Source: Haliclona indistincta (taxonomy: Eukaryota > Porifera > Demospongiae > Haplosclerida > Chalinidae). From it: a stretch of 64,000 nucleotides of DNA. Shown here piece after piece: positions 12,655 through 23,542 of this stretch. A model generated the notes under the pieces. The model ran no database searches. It had not been told where the DNA came from and saw only the letters and a program-made list of their open reading frames with translations. The position numbers and the translations under genes were made by a program. Location of the stretch: NCBI GenBank assembly GCA_964017065.1, contig OZ024786.1:11288578-11352577 (forward strand), read 5' to 3'. The number at the start of each line of letters is the position of its first letter. Within the stretch, counting starts at the first letter, position 1.

Positions 12655-12806
12655 TAGTAGTGAGGTATATATCCAGTATATGGAACCCGAGGGTGTGTCC
12701 GAGGAGGTGATATAGCCCGAGGCGAAGCCGAGGGCTATATCACCTCCGAGGACACACCCGAGGGTTCCATATACTGGATATATACCGCACTACTATGCTA
12801 TATGAG
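12655..12806. repeat. near-perfect palindrome, about 70-bp arms
   Basis: CATAGTAGTG.GGTATATATCC opens the element and GGATATATACCGCACTACTATG closes it; the inner arms carry CCGAGGGTGTGTCC and GGACACACCCGAGG and the centre is CCCGAGGCGAAGCCGAGGG. A remnant of the same family (TATATCCAGTATATAGAACC) is at 13546-13569. Confidence 0.85.
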
Positions 12807-12981
12807 ATATATTTCAAATTGCTGATGTTATTCCTTATGCGCATCGTTGCCGCCATTTTGATTTTTACTGCACATGCTCAGTAGATTATCACGTGATAAA
12901 GCACATGTGTGCATGCAGATATTGCTGGTCAAGTTGGTGTTCTTGGTAGCTACTCGAATCTTGTTCAATCTGCGTTTTTCT

Positions 12982-13140
12982 ATGGAGAAAGAAGAGCAAT
13001 TGCCCCCTACGAAGAAGAAGAGGCTTTGTATTTCAGTATCTAAAAGAAAGAAGGAGATAGAAGCGTTAGAAGAGTGCGGTTTCAAAAAGCCAAGGTTTGA
13101 AAGTGGAACCCAGTGGACACTTGAGTTCATCAGGCGTTAG
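12982..13140 (+). CDS. short hypothetical ORF, lysine-rich
   Basis: 52 codons from ATG to TAG. The start has a basic run (PPTKKKRLC) that could be a nuclear localisation signal, and the end is ESGTQWTLEFIRR. It is surrounded by foldback elements and followed by coding-like but interrupted sequence with a short direct repeat (GGCTCAGAAGCAGGCACT, near 13159 and 13191). It may be a transposon-derived remnant or a first exon. I do not recognise it. Confidence 0.25.
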   Translation: MEKEEQLPPTKKKRLCISVSKRKKEIEALEECGFKKPRFESGTQWTLEFIRR

Positions 13141-14080
13141 ATCGTATGAGCGCACCTATTTGGCTCAGAAGCAGGCACTATGAGCGCACTTCTGGCTCAG
13201 AAGCAGGCACTTTCTGATACCTTGTCGACAACTGCTTCAAGCACAGAATCTGTTGAACACAAGACAGCAGGTGTTCTAAGTGAAAGGCAACCAATTATTG
13301 CGAAGACTATGGAGAACCCAAAAGACTAAGTGAAGAAATTTCTGAAACTAATGGCAAAGAAAATGATCCTACTAGCTTAATGAAGCATAATAACTTTCAG
13401 AAAGTGGATGCATGTAGTTTGATTTTAGCTCTTAACTCTCTCGTCTTTTGTGTCATTTTGAGATTATTGCATATCTTGAATTTCGACTATTTATTATTAT
13501 TAATCATGGGAGGTATATATCAAATTATATAAACCTCTAAGAGAGGTCTATATCCAGTATATAGAACCTACCACATCAAAGGGATGACATCAGCATTATG
13601 ACATATATGTATATATATATGTCACGCTTAGGAATGCAATCAGTCCATATGGCGAGGCCCATACTGTAGTATTGTATGCGAGGGCCACGAGGGCAGCAAT
13701 TGCAAGGCCCCGGGATTGCACGTTCTTTCATAACTACTCGACGTTCTTTCATAACTCGACTACAAAATGGACGACTCGCCTTCCCATCTCGCTTTCCATG
13801 CACCGCCCTCATCAGCGATACTGTGACTGATGCTGCAGCAAGAACCAGGGCTTTGGCGCGGGAGAGAACTTGAAGTGCAGACAGCGTGAACTTGAAGAGA
13901 GACACCACTGCTACTCGGTATAAACATAATCCCGCGCTGTATTTACTCTCCATTACAAATAATAGAGCAAACAGACTTTCACACCTTCGAATTCATGAAA
14001 GGGCTAACAAAAGACTGTCTACAGCTGCAGAAACTGAAGAACAGGTTATGATCTAGTTCTTGATTCAATGCTAAGACATT
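13141..14080. other. degraded repeat region
   Basis: Holds the GGCTCAGAAGCAGGCACT duplication, a foldback remnant near 13546, an AT tract (13602-13622) and no gene that can be supported. The sequence from about 13970 may already be 5' remains of the LINE whose end is at 14097. Confidence 0.4.
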
Positions 14081-14096
14081 TCATGCTTATGACTCC

Positions 14097-14213
14097 TCCT
14101 TTTTCCCGGACACTGTTAAACTATGGAACCTGCTGATCATGAGATTGTCCCAGCAGCAGATTGTCTCCACTTCATCCCTCTCTGTTTTCAAGAGTGATAT
14201 TTGTGGCTATTGA
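14097..14213 (+). mobile_element. 3' end of a LINE-type reverse transcriptase ORF
   Basis: The frame reads SFFPDTVKLWNLL, then IVSTSSLSVFKSDICGY and a stop. This is the usual C-terminal signature of Jockey/CR1/RTE-like ORF2 proteins (YSFFPRT..WN.LP....S...FK..L). Upstream sequence is out of frame, so this is a 5'-truncated, dead copy. TTATTATTATTAATGAA follows near 14270. Confidence 0.65.
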
Positions 14214-14344
14214 TCTAATTTAATCTAGTAACTTATGTTGTTTGTCTTTTCTTTTGGTTGGTACCATGCATTATTATTATTAATGAATTTTATTTCCGTG
14301 CGAGGCAAATACATGCTGTAAGTATACCTAGTTATTAATAAAAC

Positions 14345-14405
14345 ACACCAAGGAAAATACGGGAACCCTCACGGCACGTGCGGTGCCGGTTAGGGTTCTC
14401 GGTTT
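14345..14405. repeat. small imperfect hairpin
   Basis: GGGAACCCTCACGGCAC is mirrored by GCGGTGCCGGTTAGGGTTC with a short loop. Could be a MITE end or a structured leader of the ORF just downstream. Confidence 0.4.
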
Positions 14406-14494
14406 TTAACTATCAGTGGGCGGGTTCAGGTTAGATCTATGTGCGTCTATGTGTGAGAGAAAGGTGGAGCTGGTGCAGGAATCGACTAGATAAA

Positions 14495-14753
14495 ATGGCG
14501 TACCGACAGCATTCGAAATTGCCTTCTTTTAGAGTAACACGAAGATCATCGTCTGGGACTGCAACTTGTAGTGTAGTGAAAAGAGGAAAGGTTGAACCTG
14601 ATAGTATTGCTGAACCCAAGACTCTTACTGTAGACAATGTAGCACAGCCAATGGAGGTATGGTAGCGACTTTCATTTATATAAATATAGTTATTACTCTG
14701 GTTCTGTGTGTTCTCTACAGCAATCTATTCAGCATCGATCCCAGTGGTTCTGA
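14495..14753 (+). CDS. small hypothetical protein, possibly two exons
   Basis: ATG at 14495 opens 54 codons (MAYRQHSKLPSFRVTRRSSS and on). A donor at 14657 and a pyrimidine-rich acceptor (TGTTCTCTACAG, ending 14720) would add QSIQHRSQWF and a stop, about 65 residues in all. It is Ser/Arg-rich with no domain I recognise. It may be only the first part of a gene now broken by the piggyBac-type insertion at 14957. Confidence 0.3.
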
Positions 14754-14956
14754 TACATGTACCACCAGTCTATATTCCATAAAGCAAAAATCAACAGCGT
14801 GTGCTTGGGAATCAATTAGAATGAGCTTACTGCAAGTCCGCCACCTTAATGCATAGCTGGGAAAATTTCAGTCAAAGTGATAGCAACTTTAATAGGTGAT
14901 GAATGCATAATAGACTATAGCCATAATAATATTACTATAGAAAATGCATACACCCA

Positions 14957-16594
14957 TTAACTCTTTAGGGACTGAATTATTTTGACGAAAATTCGACTTG
15001 CTCTAAACTGACAGTTTGTCTTGCATTTTCTACAACATGCAGTACGTTAACTGTTCCAAATAAAGCACCAAAGGTGCAGATGCCTCGGTGCAGTAGCATG
15101 TATGCTAGCATGCAATTAGCTGATGCATTATGACAGCACGTATGCATGAATGCAGTAGATCCATGGAAGCATCAAAACAGTGTCATAGAAGCATGCAATG
15201 CAAGCTACAGTAGAAGTGACCAGCAGATCCATGGAACATGCAGGCAAGCAGCAGATCATAGCAACAGTGCTATGGAAGCGCAGGCTAGTGGCAGCTATCC
15301 AGTAGCAGCAGATCATAGCAACAGTGCTATGGAAGTGCATGCTAGTGACAGCTTATCCAGCAGCAGCAGCAGCAGCAGCAGATCATAGCAACAGTGCTGT
15401 CGAAGCGCAGGCTAGTGGTAGCTATCCAGCAGCAGCAGCAGATCATAGCAACAGTGCTATGGAAGCGCAGGCTAGTGGTAGCTATTCAGCAGCAGCAGAT
15501 CATAGCAACAGTGCTATGGAAGCACAGGCTAGTAGCAGCTATCCAGCAGCAGCAGCAGCAGCAGCAGCAGGCAAGCAGCAGATCATAGCAACAGTTCTAT
15601 GGAAACGCAGGCTAGTGGCAGCTATCCAGCAACTGTACAAGCTGTTGTACAAAAGTTGTATTGAAGCCAAACAGAATAATGTAGCTGGGCGTGACTGTAA
15701 CTGCTCTGCTCGCTCCGGCTCACCTGTCGAGCAGCTAAGTGAACTCAAACAAGCTTTCGCTCGCTAGTTTCACTGCTGCCAATGGAGTCGCGCGAGCTGT
15801 ACTATCACAGATCAAGCCTTCAAGTTGCACTGTAGCCATATGTAGACAGTTTTGTCTATGAAGTAGGCCCGAGCGCTCAAGACGGCTGTTTAGGTGAGCA
15901 AATCACGCCATAACTTCAAAACAAAGGCTTTAATAGCAAATCTGTCAAATTTTATTTTCATAAACTATCGAGATCTACCTGTATTGCAAGTTTCAGCGCT
16001 TAGTAGCAAGCGGTTGCTGAGATACACATTGCGGACACACAAGTGACACAGACTACTGTATGCCTCGAGGCTCCACCCACACCTCGGCATAACTAGCACT
16101 GTTGTTTCCTGGTATGTCAAAGTTTACAACCATGTACTAAACTCTGAGTTGGCCACTCCCACTTCGGAACTGAAGCCGCTTAAGTGCTGCGACCTCGTCA
16201 TTTTCCAGCCAATTTTGGTCTACGTTTAGCCCTTGTGACTGATACAAAAACCTGGTGGTGTCCAGGTGAGCAAACAGCATAGTTTAGACCATATTCCATG
16301 CCCAAGTATGCATTTCCGGGCATCCTGAAGCCTTAAAAATGCCAAAAGTGGCGAGGGGCTCCGCCCCTTCGAACCCCGGGTTAACGGGGGGACACCCCCT
16401 TTAAAATTCCCCCCATGCTGTACGTTTTAGTGGGGAGGGCGCGCCGAAAAACAGGTGGTTTTTTCAGGTAAAGTCATCTTTTGCAAATCAACTTGATTTG
16501 ACCTTTCTAGAGCACTTTTTGCACTTTTTATGACGTCTAGAGTAGGTGGAGTCAATTATGGCGGCTAAAGCCGCTATAGGCCTTAAAGGGTTAA
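14957..16594. mobile_element. piggyBac-type element with TTAA ends, carrying element B
   Basis: TTAACTCTTTAGGG at the left and CTTAAAGGGTTAA at the right give TTAA target sites and CCCTTTA-like inverted ends, as in piggyBac-derived MITEs. Without the nested element B (15065-16094) it is about 600 bp, with no transposase. Similar TTAA ends are at 29705-30303. Confidence 0.6.
15065..16094 (-). mobile_element. element B copy 2, with CAG-rich tandem repeats
   Basis: The hairpin GCACCAAAGGTGC plus GATGCCTCGGTG forms the left end, and CACACCTCGGCATAACT the right end: the ends of 8092-8980 in reverse. Between about 15248 and 15660 are six units of roughly 60 bp built on ATCATAGCAACAGTGCTATG and GCAGGCTAGTGGCAGCTATC, joined by AGC tracts of variable length. 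Open frames here (Gln/Ala/Ser-rich) are products of the repeat. No target-site duplication is seen for this copy. Confidence 0.7.
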
Positions 16595-17344
16595 CCACAG
16601 AGAAGGCTGATAGAGATCCACCACTACCAAAAATACTAGAAAATACGAGGCATGAATTTTACATGATTGATCTCTACGTAACTAATAACAATTATGTTTC
16701 TATGCTATCACTGTCTTGAATAATTATAGTAGTTCACTATAGCAGTGAGGTACTGGCTGAAGTAATATCAGTTTTATGATTTCCAGCTCACCGACTATAC
16801 ACTCCGCAATAGTACGAACTCTTGAAACTGCTCACATTGAGACCGTTATACATGTACATGTAGCTAGTGACCATTTGCAGCAGCCTCAGATTATATATTA
16901 GGCCTGGGTATTATAGCAGATCTGGGTATGAGCTGCTGCTTTTGATTTCCAGCGCAGAAAGGTTTGAGTTATTTGTACAGCAGCATGGGTGTTGCATGTC
17001 ACTTGAGTGGTTCCCTATCGTATGTCACACAATTTGAGATACATGTCAGATCAGTTCGTGATAACGTGAAGTAAAAGTTAATAAATTAAGTTGACAACAT
17101 GCATGTTTTCAGTAAAAAAAAAACATGCAGTTGGTACTATAAGCATAAGTCAGTATTCACCTCCAAAGAATCTGTCATGCGTGCACATTTATCTGTTGCT
17201 ATGAATCCATAGACTGCTCTATCATTATTTTAACCATCCTTTTCCCGATTTAAGCCTATCAACTGTATACATCGAATTATTTCAATTCTGCCTTCATTTA
17301 CACTTCCTTTGTTCATTACGGTATTTCACCTTCCTTAAAAGTGA

Positions 17345-17419
<75 letters not shown>

Positions 17420-18273
17420 AGAGATAGGGCATAGTTAAACTAAATTAATGAGTGCCTATAAATCAGGTAAATTGCTGTCATATCAAAGGATGTATAGCTA
17501 CATGTGGTACATGTGTACGGTCCAGACACACACAAACAAGGATGTAAAAACACTGAAGTATAGCCTGCTAACATGCATGATTGGCTAAAAACTAATATAG
17601 TGACTATGAACAGGTCATGTATATACGTTATTGCATGTACAATCGTGTACTTATCCCACAGATCAAAGGTACCACCTTGTTGGTGCTTACAGTTGTATTT
17701 ATCCCGCAAGGCCCTCTATACGGAGCGCATGCAAGTGAACGTATCTTGTGCTAACCTTGGGAGAAATAAAAGTCTTTGCATAAGGGGGAAACTTCCCAAT
17801 GTGTGATACCTCAAGAAATATTTTGTAATTTTTAATTTCTCTCATAAGAGTGATTTTGAGCCCTTCGAGGCTATTCAAAATAGCACAAAATAACAATGAT
17901 TCTTGTGGGGACACTGGAGAGCTAGTGGTGGGAATTCCCCCTTTCTCAGGGTGAAGTTCGAAACCTTAGTTGTAGGTCTATTAAAACATTCCTGTTTAGC
18001 AACCCGCCACCATACAGATGTCTTAAAAGTTAAATTAACTGATCTTGACTTCACAAGGAAATAAATAATTTAGTTAACTACTGTACATAGTGATCAACCA
18101 CAATTAAATACTTAAAATTAATAATACTAAAATTAATAATAATAATGTAAACCACTTGACAATAATATTAATTTTTAAATTGTATTTGTTACATGTGTAT
18201 GCTGACGTGAGAAGGAGCTAAAACACACAGCTATTTTGTATCCACAAGCAACAGTCATACAAAAAAATATTCA
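16595..18273. other. intergenic with one microsatellite
   Basis: A GA repeat lies at 17357-17417. Short ORFs near 17440-17914 have no recognisable domain. Nothing else is supported. Confidence 0.5.
17357..17417. repeat. (GA)n microsatellite
   Basis: About 30 GA units preceded by a short GT tract. Confidence 0.95.
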
Positions 18274-19218
18274 TCAGTGAGACTTCAGAGGAATATTGCC
18301 TAGTACCAACTTAAACTGGACAAAAGGATTGACGGCTCCATGAATTTCAGCTTCCACTTTTAGGTAATAGTTTAGTTCAATTATTCTGCTAGTGTCAATC
18401 GATGGTACCAAATCAGTATTTGATAGAGGCAGAGGAGGTGGTTTCAATGATGAGGATTCGTCTGGTCGGATAGTTGTTTTTATGAAGTCAACCTGAATAT
18501 TTTCATTTTCGATTCGGCTTCGAGGTGGCTGGCTTACATTATAAACTGTCTGCTTTGACAAAGTAACCACAAGATAGCTTATATCTCTGTCACTACCATT
18601 TTCTACATATATCTCGTAGGGTACAGCATCTATTCCTATGCAAAATCCAATTCTTAGAATGCGAGCAGTGAGAGATACAGGCCCAGATACACAGCATATA
18701 CAGCACAGGTTTTTGTCAACTTGAGCTATCTTGGGTTCCATAATGCCTTGAATACAGTTCAAATCTTTTATAGCTTTGAAAGGTAGCTCTATTTCAAACT
18801 TTTTATGAGCCTTAAGACTAGCCGTTTTGGTAATTACTGCTTCTAACTTGTAAACTATGCTCCCGTGCGCATCTCGAAGTGAAGATGGAAGGAGTCCGCT
18901 TTGGCTGCCTGAATCAAATCTTAGTGAAAATTTGAAATTGTGCGTTCCTGGCGCTAGATGGTGTTCCGGGACGTTTTCCTTGCTCCAAAGAATCGTGTTT
19001 TTGGCAATGAAGTTCTCGCAAGCGTGATATGTCCTTTGCACTATGCAACCTTCTGACCATTGCACTGTCGCGTGTCCTTTCAAAGAAACTACGATTGTAT
19101 TGTAATCAGACTTCGCCTCGTTGGTAACTAGGTGGACGTAGCCGGTCACTTCAGAGTTAGCATCATAGTCATTTGAGGACTGAGGCGGATCAAGAACAAT
19201 CTGGAATAATTTTACCAT
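18274..19218 (-). CDS. arrestin domain-containing protein (alpha-arrestin)
   Basis: Single-exon ORF of about 314 residues. The start chosen is MVKLFQIVLDPP at 19218; an in-frame ATG 13 codons upstream (19257) is possible, but the shorter start fits the family, whose first beta strand begins almost at residue 1. The N-terminal arrestin fold shows in VTGYVHLVTNEAKSDYNTIV (about 24-43) and HHLAPGTHNFKFSLRF (about 87-102), the usual 'PG.h.fpF.f.lP' region, followed by LPSSLRDAHGSIVYKLEAVI. The C-terminal arrestin fold follows the hinge near FKAIKDLN, with a Cys-rich CCICCVSGPVSLTARI strand and NYYLKVEA. Alpha-arrestins act as adaptors that bring ubiquitin ligases to membrane cargo. I see no PPxY motif, so Nedd4 recruitment by the classical route is not supported. 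Confidence 0.85.
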   Translation of the reverse strand: MVKLFQIVLDPPQSSNDYDANSEVTGYVHLVTNEAKSDYNTIVVSLKGHATVQWSEGCIVQRTYHACENFIAKNTILWSKENVPEHHLAPGTHNFKFSLRFDSGSQSGLLPSSLRDAHGSIVYKLEAVITKTASLKAHKKFEIELPFKAIKDLNCIQGIMEPKIAQVDKNLCCICCVSGPVSLTARILRIGFCIGIDAVPYEIYVENGSDRDISYLVVTLSKQTVYNVSQPPRSRIENENIQVDFIKTTIRPDESSSLKPPPLPLSNTDLVPSIDTSRIIELNYYLKVEAEIHGAVNPFVQFKLVLGNIPLKSH

Positions 19219-19489
19219 TTTGCGACTGACATCGGCGGAGCGGGATTTATACTGCACGATTTGGTGCAGCCCAATCAGATTGCAGCATTTTCAAATTCTA
19301 CAAGGCATGTTTACAACACTACATGTACCTGCCCTTTTATATTATATTCATAACATTCTAAACAATAATCATAATTATTACGTATACACCCATGGGTTCG
19401 GAGGCGGTCAAAGGTCGAAATTCAATGTCACCCTGCAGGCAGTGTAGATCAAGCCGGGAGAGTAGAATTACTTGTTTGAAAAAGCAGCA

Positions 19490-20080
19490 TGTCATCTGCA
19501 AATGATGCTTGCAAAGTAAGGGAACAAGATGGGATGATGCTTGCAAAAGTAAAGGATCAAGATGGGATGATACTTGCAAAAGTAAAAGACCCAAGTATCC
19601 CTACATCAGCGGCTTGAAGGAGGACGCAGTCTGATGAAGTAGTTGACAGTTTTAAATAACTAGAGAGGCATCTGTGTTTTGGAGGACGCAGTAATTGACG
19701 GTTGTAAATAACTATACTTGTTTGGAGGACGCAGTCCGATGAAATAGTTGCATGCAGTTGTAAATAACTAGAGGCATCTGTAGTTTGGAGGACACAGTCC
19801 GATTAAGTAATTGATGGTTGTAAAAGTTATAGGAAGAGGATTCCACATTTGTTAGTTGCAAGTCATCGCAGCAAGCCGCTGATGTAGGGATACTTGGGAC
19901 CTTTACTTTTGCAAGCATCATCCCATCCTGTTCCTTTACTTTTGTAAGCATCATATCCCATCTTGTTCCTTTACTTTTGCAAGCGTCATCCCATCTTGTT
20001 CCTTTACTTTTGCAAGCGTCATCCCATCTTGTTCCGTAACTTTTGCAAGCGTCTTCCTACACTTTTTAGTCATTTTCTTT
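19490..20080 (-). mobile_element. element C copy 1 (foldback with tandem-repeat arms)
   Basis: Arms consist of repeats of about 33 bp (GCTTGCAAAAGTAAAGGAAC / AAGATGGGATGAT). Each arm ends towards the centre in CAAGTATCCCTACATCAGCGGCTTG. The centre has four or five copies of a GGAGGACGCAGTC..GA unit of about 60 bp. A second copy in the other orientation is at 42233-42920. No protein is encoded. Confidence 0.8.
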
Positions 20081-20412
20081 TTACTTTATTGTCACATCAA
20101 CATAATTATGGCCCCCTGACCAAAGCCTAGATCCGTCACTGGAAAACACTACATGTGTCTATTATCAAAAGCTACAGAAACCATGTTAACATGCAATGAT
20201 ACTAATCAAGTATTGATAGCTATAGTTGCAATATGAAATCGTATACCGTGAGTACCAATAAGAGAATTGCCGTATAGCTACGAAAAGAATGAGACACTAT
20301 TTTGTTACCAAGGGTATTATTATTAAGAGCCGGTTTGCTAGAGTTTAAAAATTAAGTCTTCATTACTATTGAACAAAAAATTATATAAATGAAATTTTGC
20401 TTGAGTGGTTAA
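20081..20412. other. spacer
   Basis: Includes GGCCCCCTGACCAAAGCCTAGATCCGTCACTGG, split here as an old repeat end near 20110, and a TATA-rich stretch. This is the 3' flank of the NLR gene; no gene is seen. Confidence 0.4.
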
Positions 20413-23305
20413 TTATAATTGTGCAATTTCCGGAAATTTTGGTAAGTATGTTTTATTGCCACAAACCACAAACATATGGCTAGTGACACAAATTTCATGC
20501 AAGAATTGTGACATTAGTGATGAAATTGAAAACGTACATTGCAAATTAACGTTCATCCAGACAAAAATTCCATAGATATCTTGAAAAGAGAGATATATTG
20601 CATGGTCATCATAAAGCTTTAAGATCCACTCTACTAGTTCGACTTCTGATCGCAATGATGGAGAAAATGTAAATATTTCCAACTTTTTCACTGTACTTCT
20701 CTTAATACACTCTCGAATCTTTTCCAGAGAATTGCTAGAATGCGTCAACGTCCAAAATAAACGTAGCCTCTTCAGTGAACGATGCATTGGTATTGCCTCC
20801 AACAATGCTACCAGTCCCATATTCGTTACACCTTTATTTCCAACTTCTAGTTCTTCCAAATTGCTGTTCGAAACACGATTTAAAGCTTTTGCAAGGCAAT
20901 CAATTCCAGTGTTAGTGAAATTGTTCCTCGCCAGTTCAAGAGTTCTTATAGGCTCTAAAACACATGGTACACAAGAGACCGGATTCACAATAATTCCCAG
21001 CAGCAGGCCTATGAATTGATCATCGATTTCACAATCGCTCAGTCTCAAAACAATTCTTCCACTTGCACCCGTTTTAATGTAAGACGAGATAAAGAAGTTC
21101 ACAGAAAGACAGTCTAAAGGAGTTAAAGTAATGCAGGATAAATCTATCAGTCCCGAAAGAACGTGGATCATTCGTTTAAAAAACCATTCGTCATTCAATT
21201 GCGCTTCAAATATGCAGTTTAAAAAACTCAACAGACGTTGTTGGATTGAAGGTGCATCTGTATAGTCACCAAATTCAAACCCAGTAAAAAAACTCTGCAC
21301 ATTCTCATTTGTGAGTCCAGTCAGACCAGCATAAAATTGGAGTACTGGAAACTTTAGATTGTCACCGAGAAGAGTTCTTATTTGTTCAACATGGTCATTG
21401 GGTCGTAGTTGCGAGATATAAAAGGCAGCAAGAAGCTCTTGGATGGCCAAATGAATGAAATTACCAGAATAGGATTTGCTACCAATTCGACCAAACCCTT
21501 GGACAATATGAAGCAGACCTAATGTACAGTGAGATGTGAGTGTAAAAACAACCTTGTTCTGCATCACTCCATTGAATGCTAGCTTACTGAGGTTGTGTAA
21601 CTGCTCCTTGAGATCATCAGGAAGGTCTCCAATTGAGGAGACATCTTCAAAGTCTCTATCAGGTTGACGAGTTTTTAGCTCACACACTACGCAGCAAAGA
21701 ATGAGCTCTTTAAACAGCTCACATCGAGTGATAGGTAAGGTCTGTCTGTTGTAAATGAATATATATGCTAGAATGGCAGCATTCAGGGGTATGTAGCAAC
21801 AGCTCTCGATAACTGGATAGCGATGGAAATGACTGCTCAGCTTATCGCAAGCTAGTTTCACCGCTTTACTATCTAAAAATTTTGACTTCATTGCATTTTT
21901 AAAGTAATCGCAGATATCACTTTTAGTAAATCCAAGAATCTCTACCCGGTTAGCTAGACCATGAAGATCCAACGAAAAGTCAGGTCGAGAGGTTATCAAT
22001 CTTCTAGTCTGACAAGAAACTGACCATCTCAGATTTTTAATGAATGATGGCTTACGAATGCTTGCTGGAGACTCATCCCAGCCATCCAAGATGAGGAGAA
22101 TCTTTTGCTTGTTTATAATAATTATGTCGAGCCATCTCTTTTGATATGCTGTTTCCACTGGCTAGGAAGAGAAGGTGAGGCAAGATACGATCAACTTCAC
22201 GTACATCATATTCATTCAAGTCTCGCAGATGAACAAGAGCCACAGCATCAAATATGCTCAACTTTCCTTCAGCCCATTTTTTGGGATATTGGTAGACAAG
22301 ACTTGTTTTTCCCATTCCTCCCACTCCTTCAACTAGAATCACCTGACGCTCATCTTCAAAGGTGCCAGCATCAAAGATTCTATCAGAATCCACAGGTACC
22401 TTTATTTTCAACAGCTTCTCCACATCTCCCTCTACTCTGCTCTCAGCAGTCATCTTGTCAGTGTCGTATCGCTTTCCTTTCTCCTTTATCATGGCTAGTT
22501 TTACATGCTGGCACTGAGGGAGAGGGTCCCATGTTGGAGGTTGAGCTTCTCTATATATCTGTCGAAGATCAGTTACGAAGTCAGCACAGGACTGTATGGT
22601 ATTCACTAGTTTCTGATCAGAATTGCTAATGAGATCACGTGTTCCATCTGTAAAAACAAGAGCTTGCATGTTATTATTATCATAAGAAGATTATTATCGA
22701 TCATTTGTATTGCCTTGTATTACCACTTGTGTATCAAAAAGTGAATGTAGTCTGATGCTTCAAAATCAAAATTGTTGACTCTATATTACTATTGTTAAAA
22801 TCATTATGTAATATTCAAGAATCAAGGCTCACAACATGAATATTTTACATACATGTAACACATACACAAGGCTCTAGGGATTTCTCACCCAAGGCTTATA
22901 GTTTGCTGTTATTCTTTAGTAGTACCTGAGTGAGCTAGAGGGCAGCCAACTGCTGTAGCTAGCTCCTGAGCTACAGCAGGCTCTTCACACATCTCGACAG
23001 CATCAATCAACATGACCCACTGGTTGCCGGTAGTGCTGCCTACCCACCGGGAGATTAGCTCCTGAAGCATACTAGCCAGGTCTCTGCAGCTGGCTTCGAT
23101 GTTTGGAACAAGACTGGCGACTCGCAGTCCATTGGCGAGAAGTTTCCATTTGTGAGAGGGAAACTTGGCTTTTTGAAGCTCGAACAGAATAGAGTCAATG
23201 TTGAAATCTGCATGAGCACACAGATGCATGATCACATAGACGGACCAACAAAGTTAGTGTGGTCTCACCTTGTACTGTAGTGAGGGCAGCAGCAGCTTGA
23301 GCCAT
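20413..23305 (-). CDS. Death-NACHT-LRR receptor (NLR) with one frameshift
   Basis: Exons 23269-23305 (MAQAAAALTTVQ), 22926-23207 and 20413-22647; the two junctions are phase 1 and agree. Exon 2 encodes a Death-fold-like six-helix region (FNIDSILFELQKAKFPSHKW to AQELATAVGCPLAHS). Exon 3 begins with a linker, then NACHT with Walker A VEGVGGMGKTSL and Walker B LLILDGWDE, a winged-helix region, and C-terminal RI-type leucine-rich repeats (LELARNNFTNTGIDCLAKAL, LEELEVGNKGVTNMG, LKRLRLF). Family role: intracellular sensors that oligomerise through NACHT and signal through the Death domain. Between Walker A and Walker B (about 22110-22160, near an AT-rich ATAATTATTATAAACAAG) the frame moves by one base; both flanks are well conserved, so this is a recent pseudogene lesion or a sequence error. 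It faces the mucin-like gene across 237 bp. Confidence 0.8.
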
Positions 23306-23542
23306 GGTGGATAAGGACGAGTGAACGGGAGGGCAAACGATGACCTTTGACCTGGCCCACCCAGTTGCAACAACATAGGTGGGGCTCATGAATGTGGATT
23401 GATGTATTCACAGTTCTATTGTTAAGCGGAAATAACAAGGAATCGAATTGTGAATAAAAGGATCTCGGACATAGGTTAACAGTAAGGCAGAAAAATTGCA
23501 GTGGCGTTCGTGGCATCAGAAACTGAGTATCCACCAGCTCTG
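23306..23542. promoter_or_regulatory. divergent promoter region between NLR and mucin-like gene
   Basis: Only 237 bp separate the two start codons, which point away from each other, so both promoters and 5' UTRs must lie here. I see no certain TATA box; the placement is inferred from gene geometry. Confidence 0.55.

Noticed and set aside
15146..15767. Gln/Ala/Ser-rich ORFs that look like a low-complexity protein
   Set aside because: CAG-rich tandem repeats inside element B copy 2; no start context or splice support.
22105..22629. Plus-strand ORF of 174 codons
   Set aside because: It is antisense to the conserved NACHT exon, whose Walker motifs fix the minus strand as coding.
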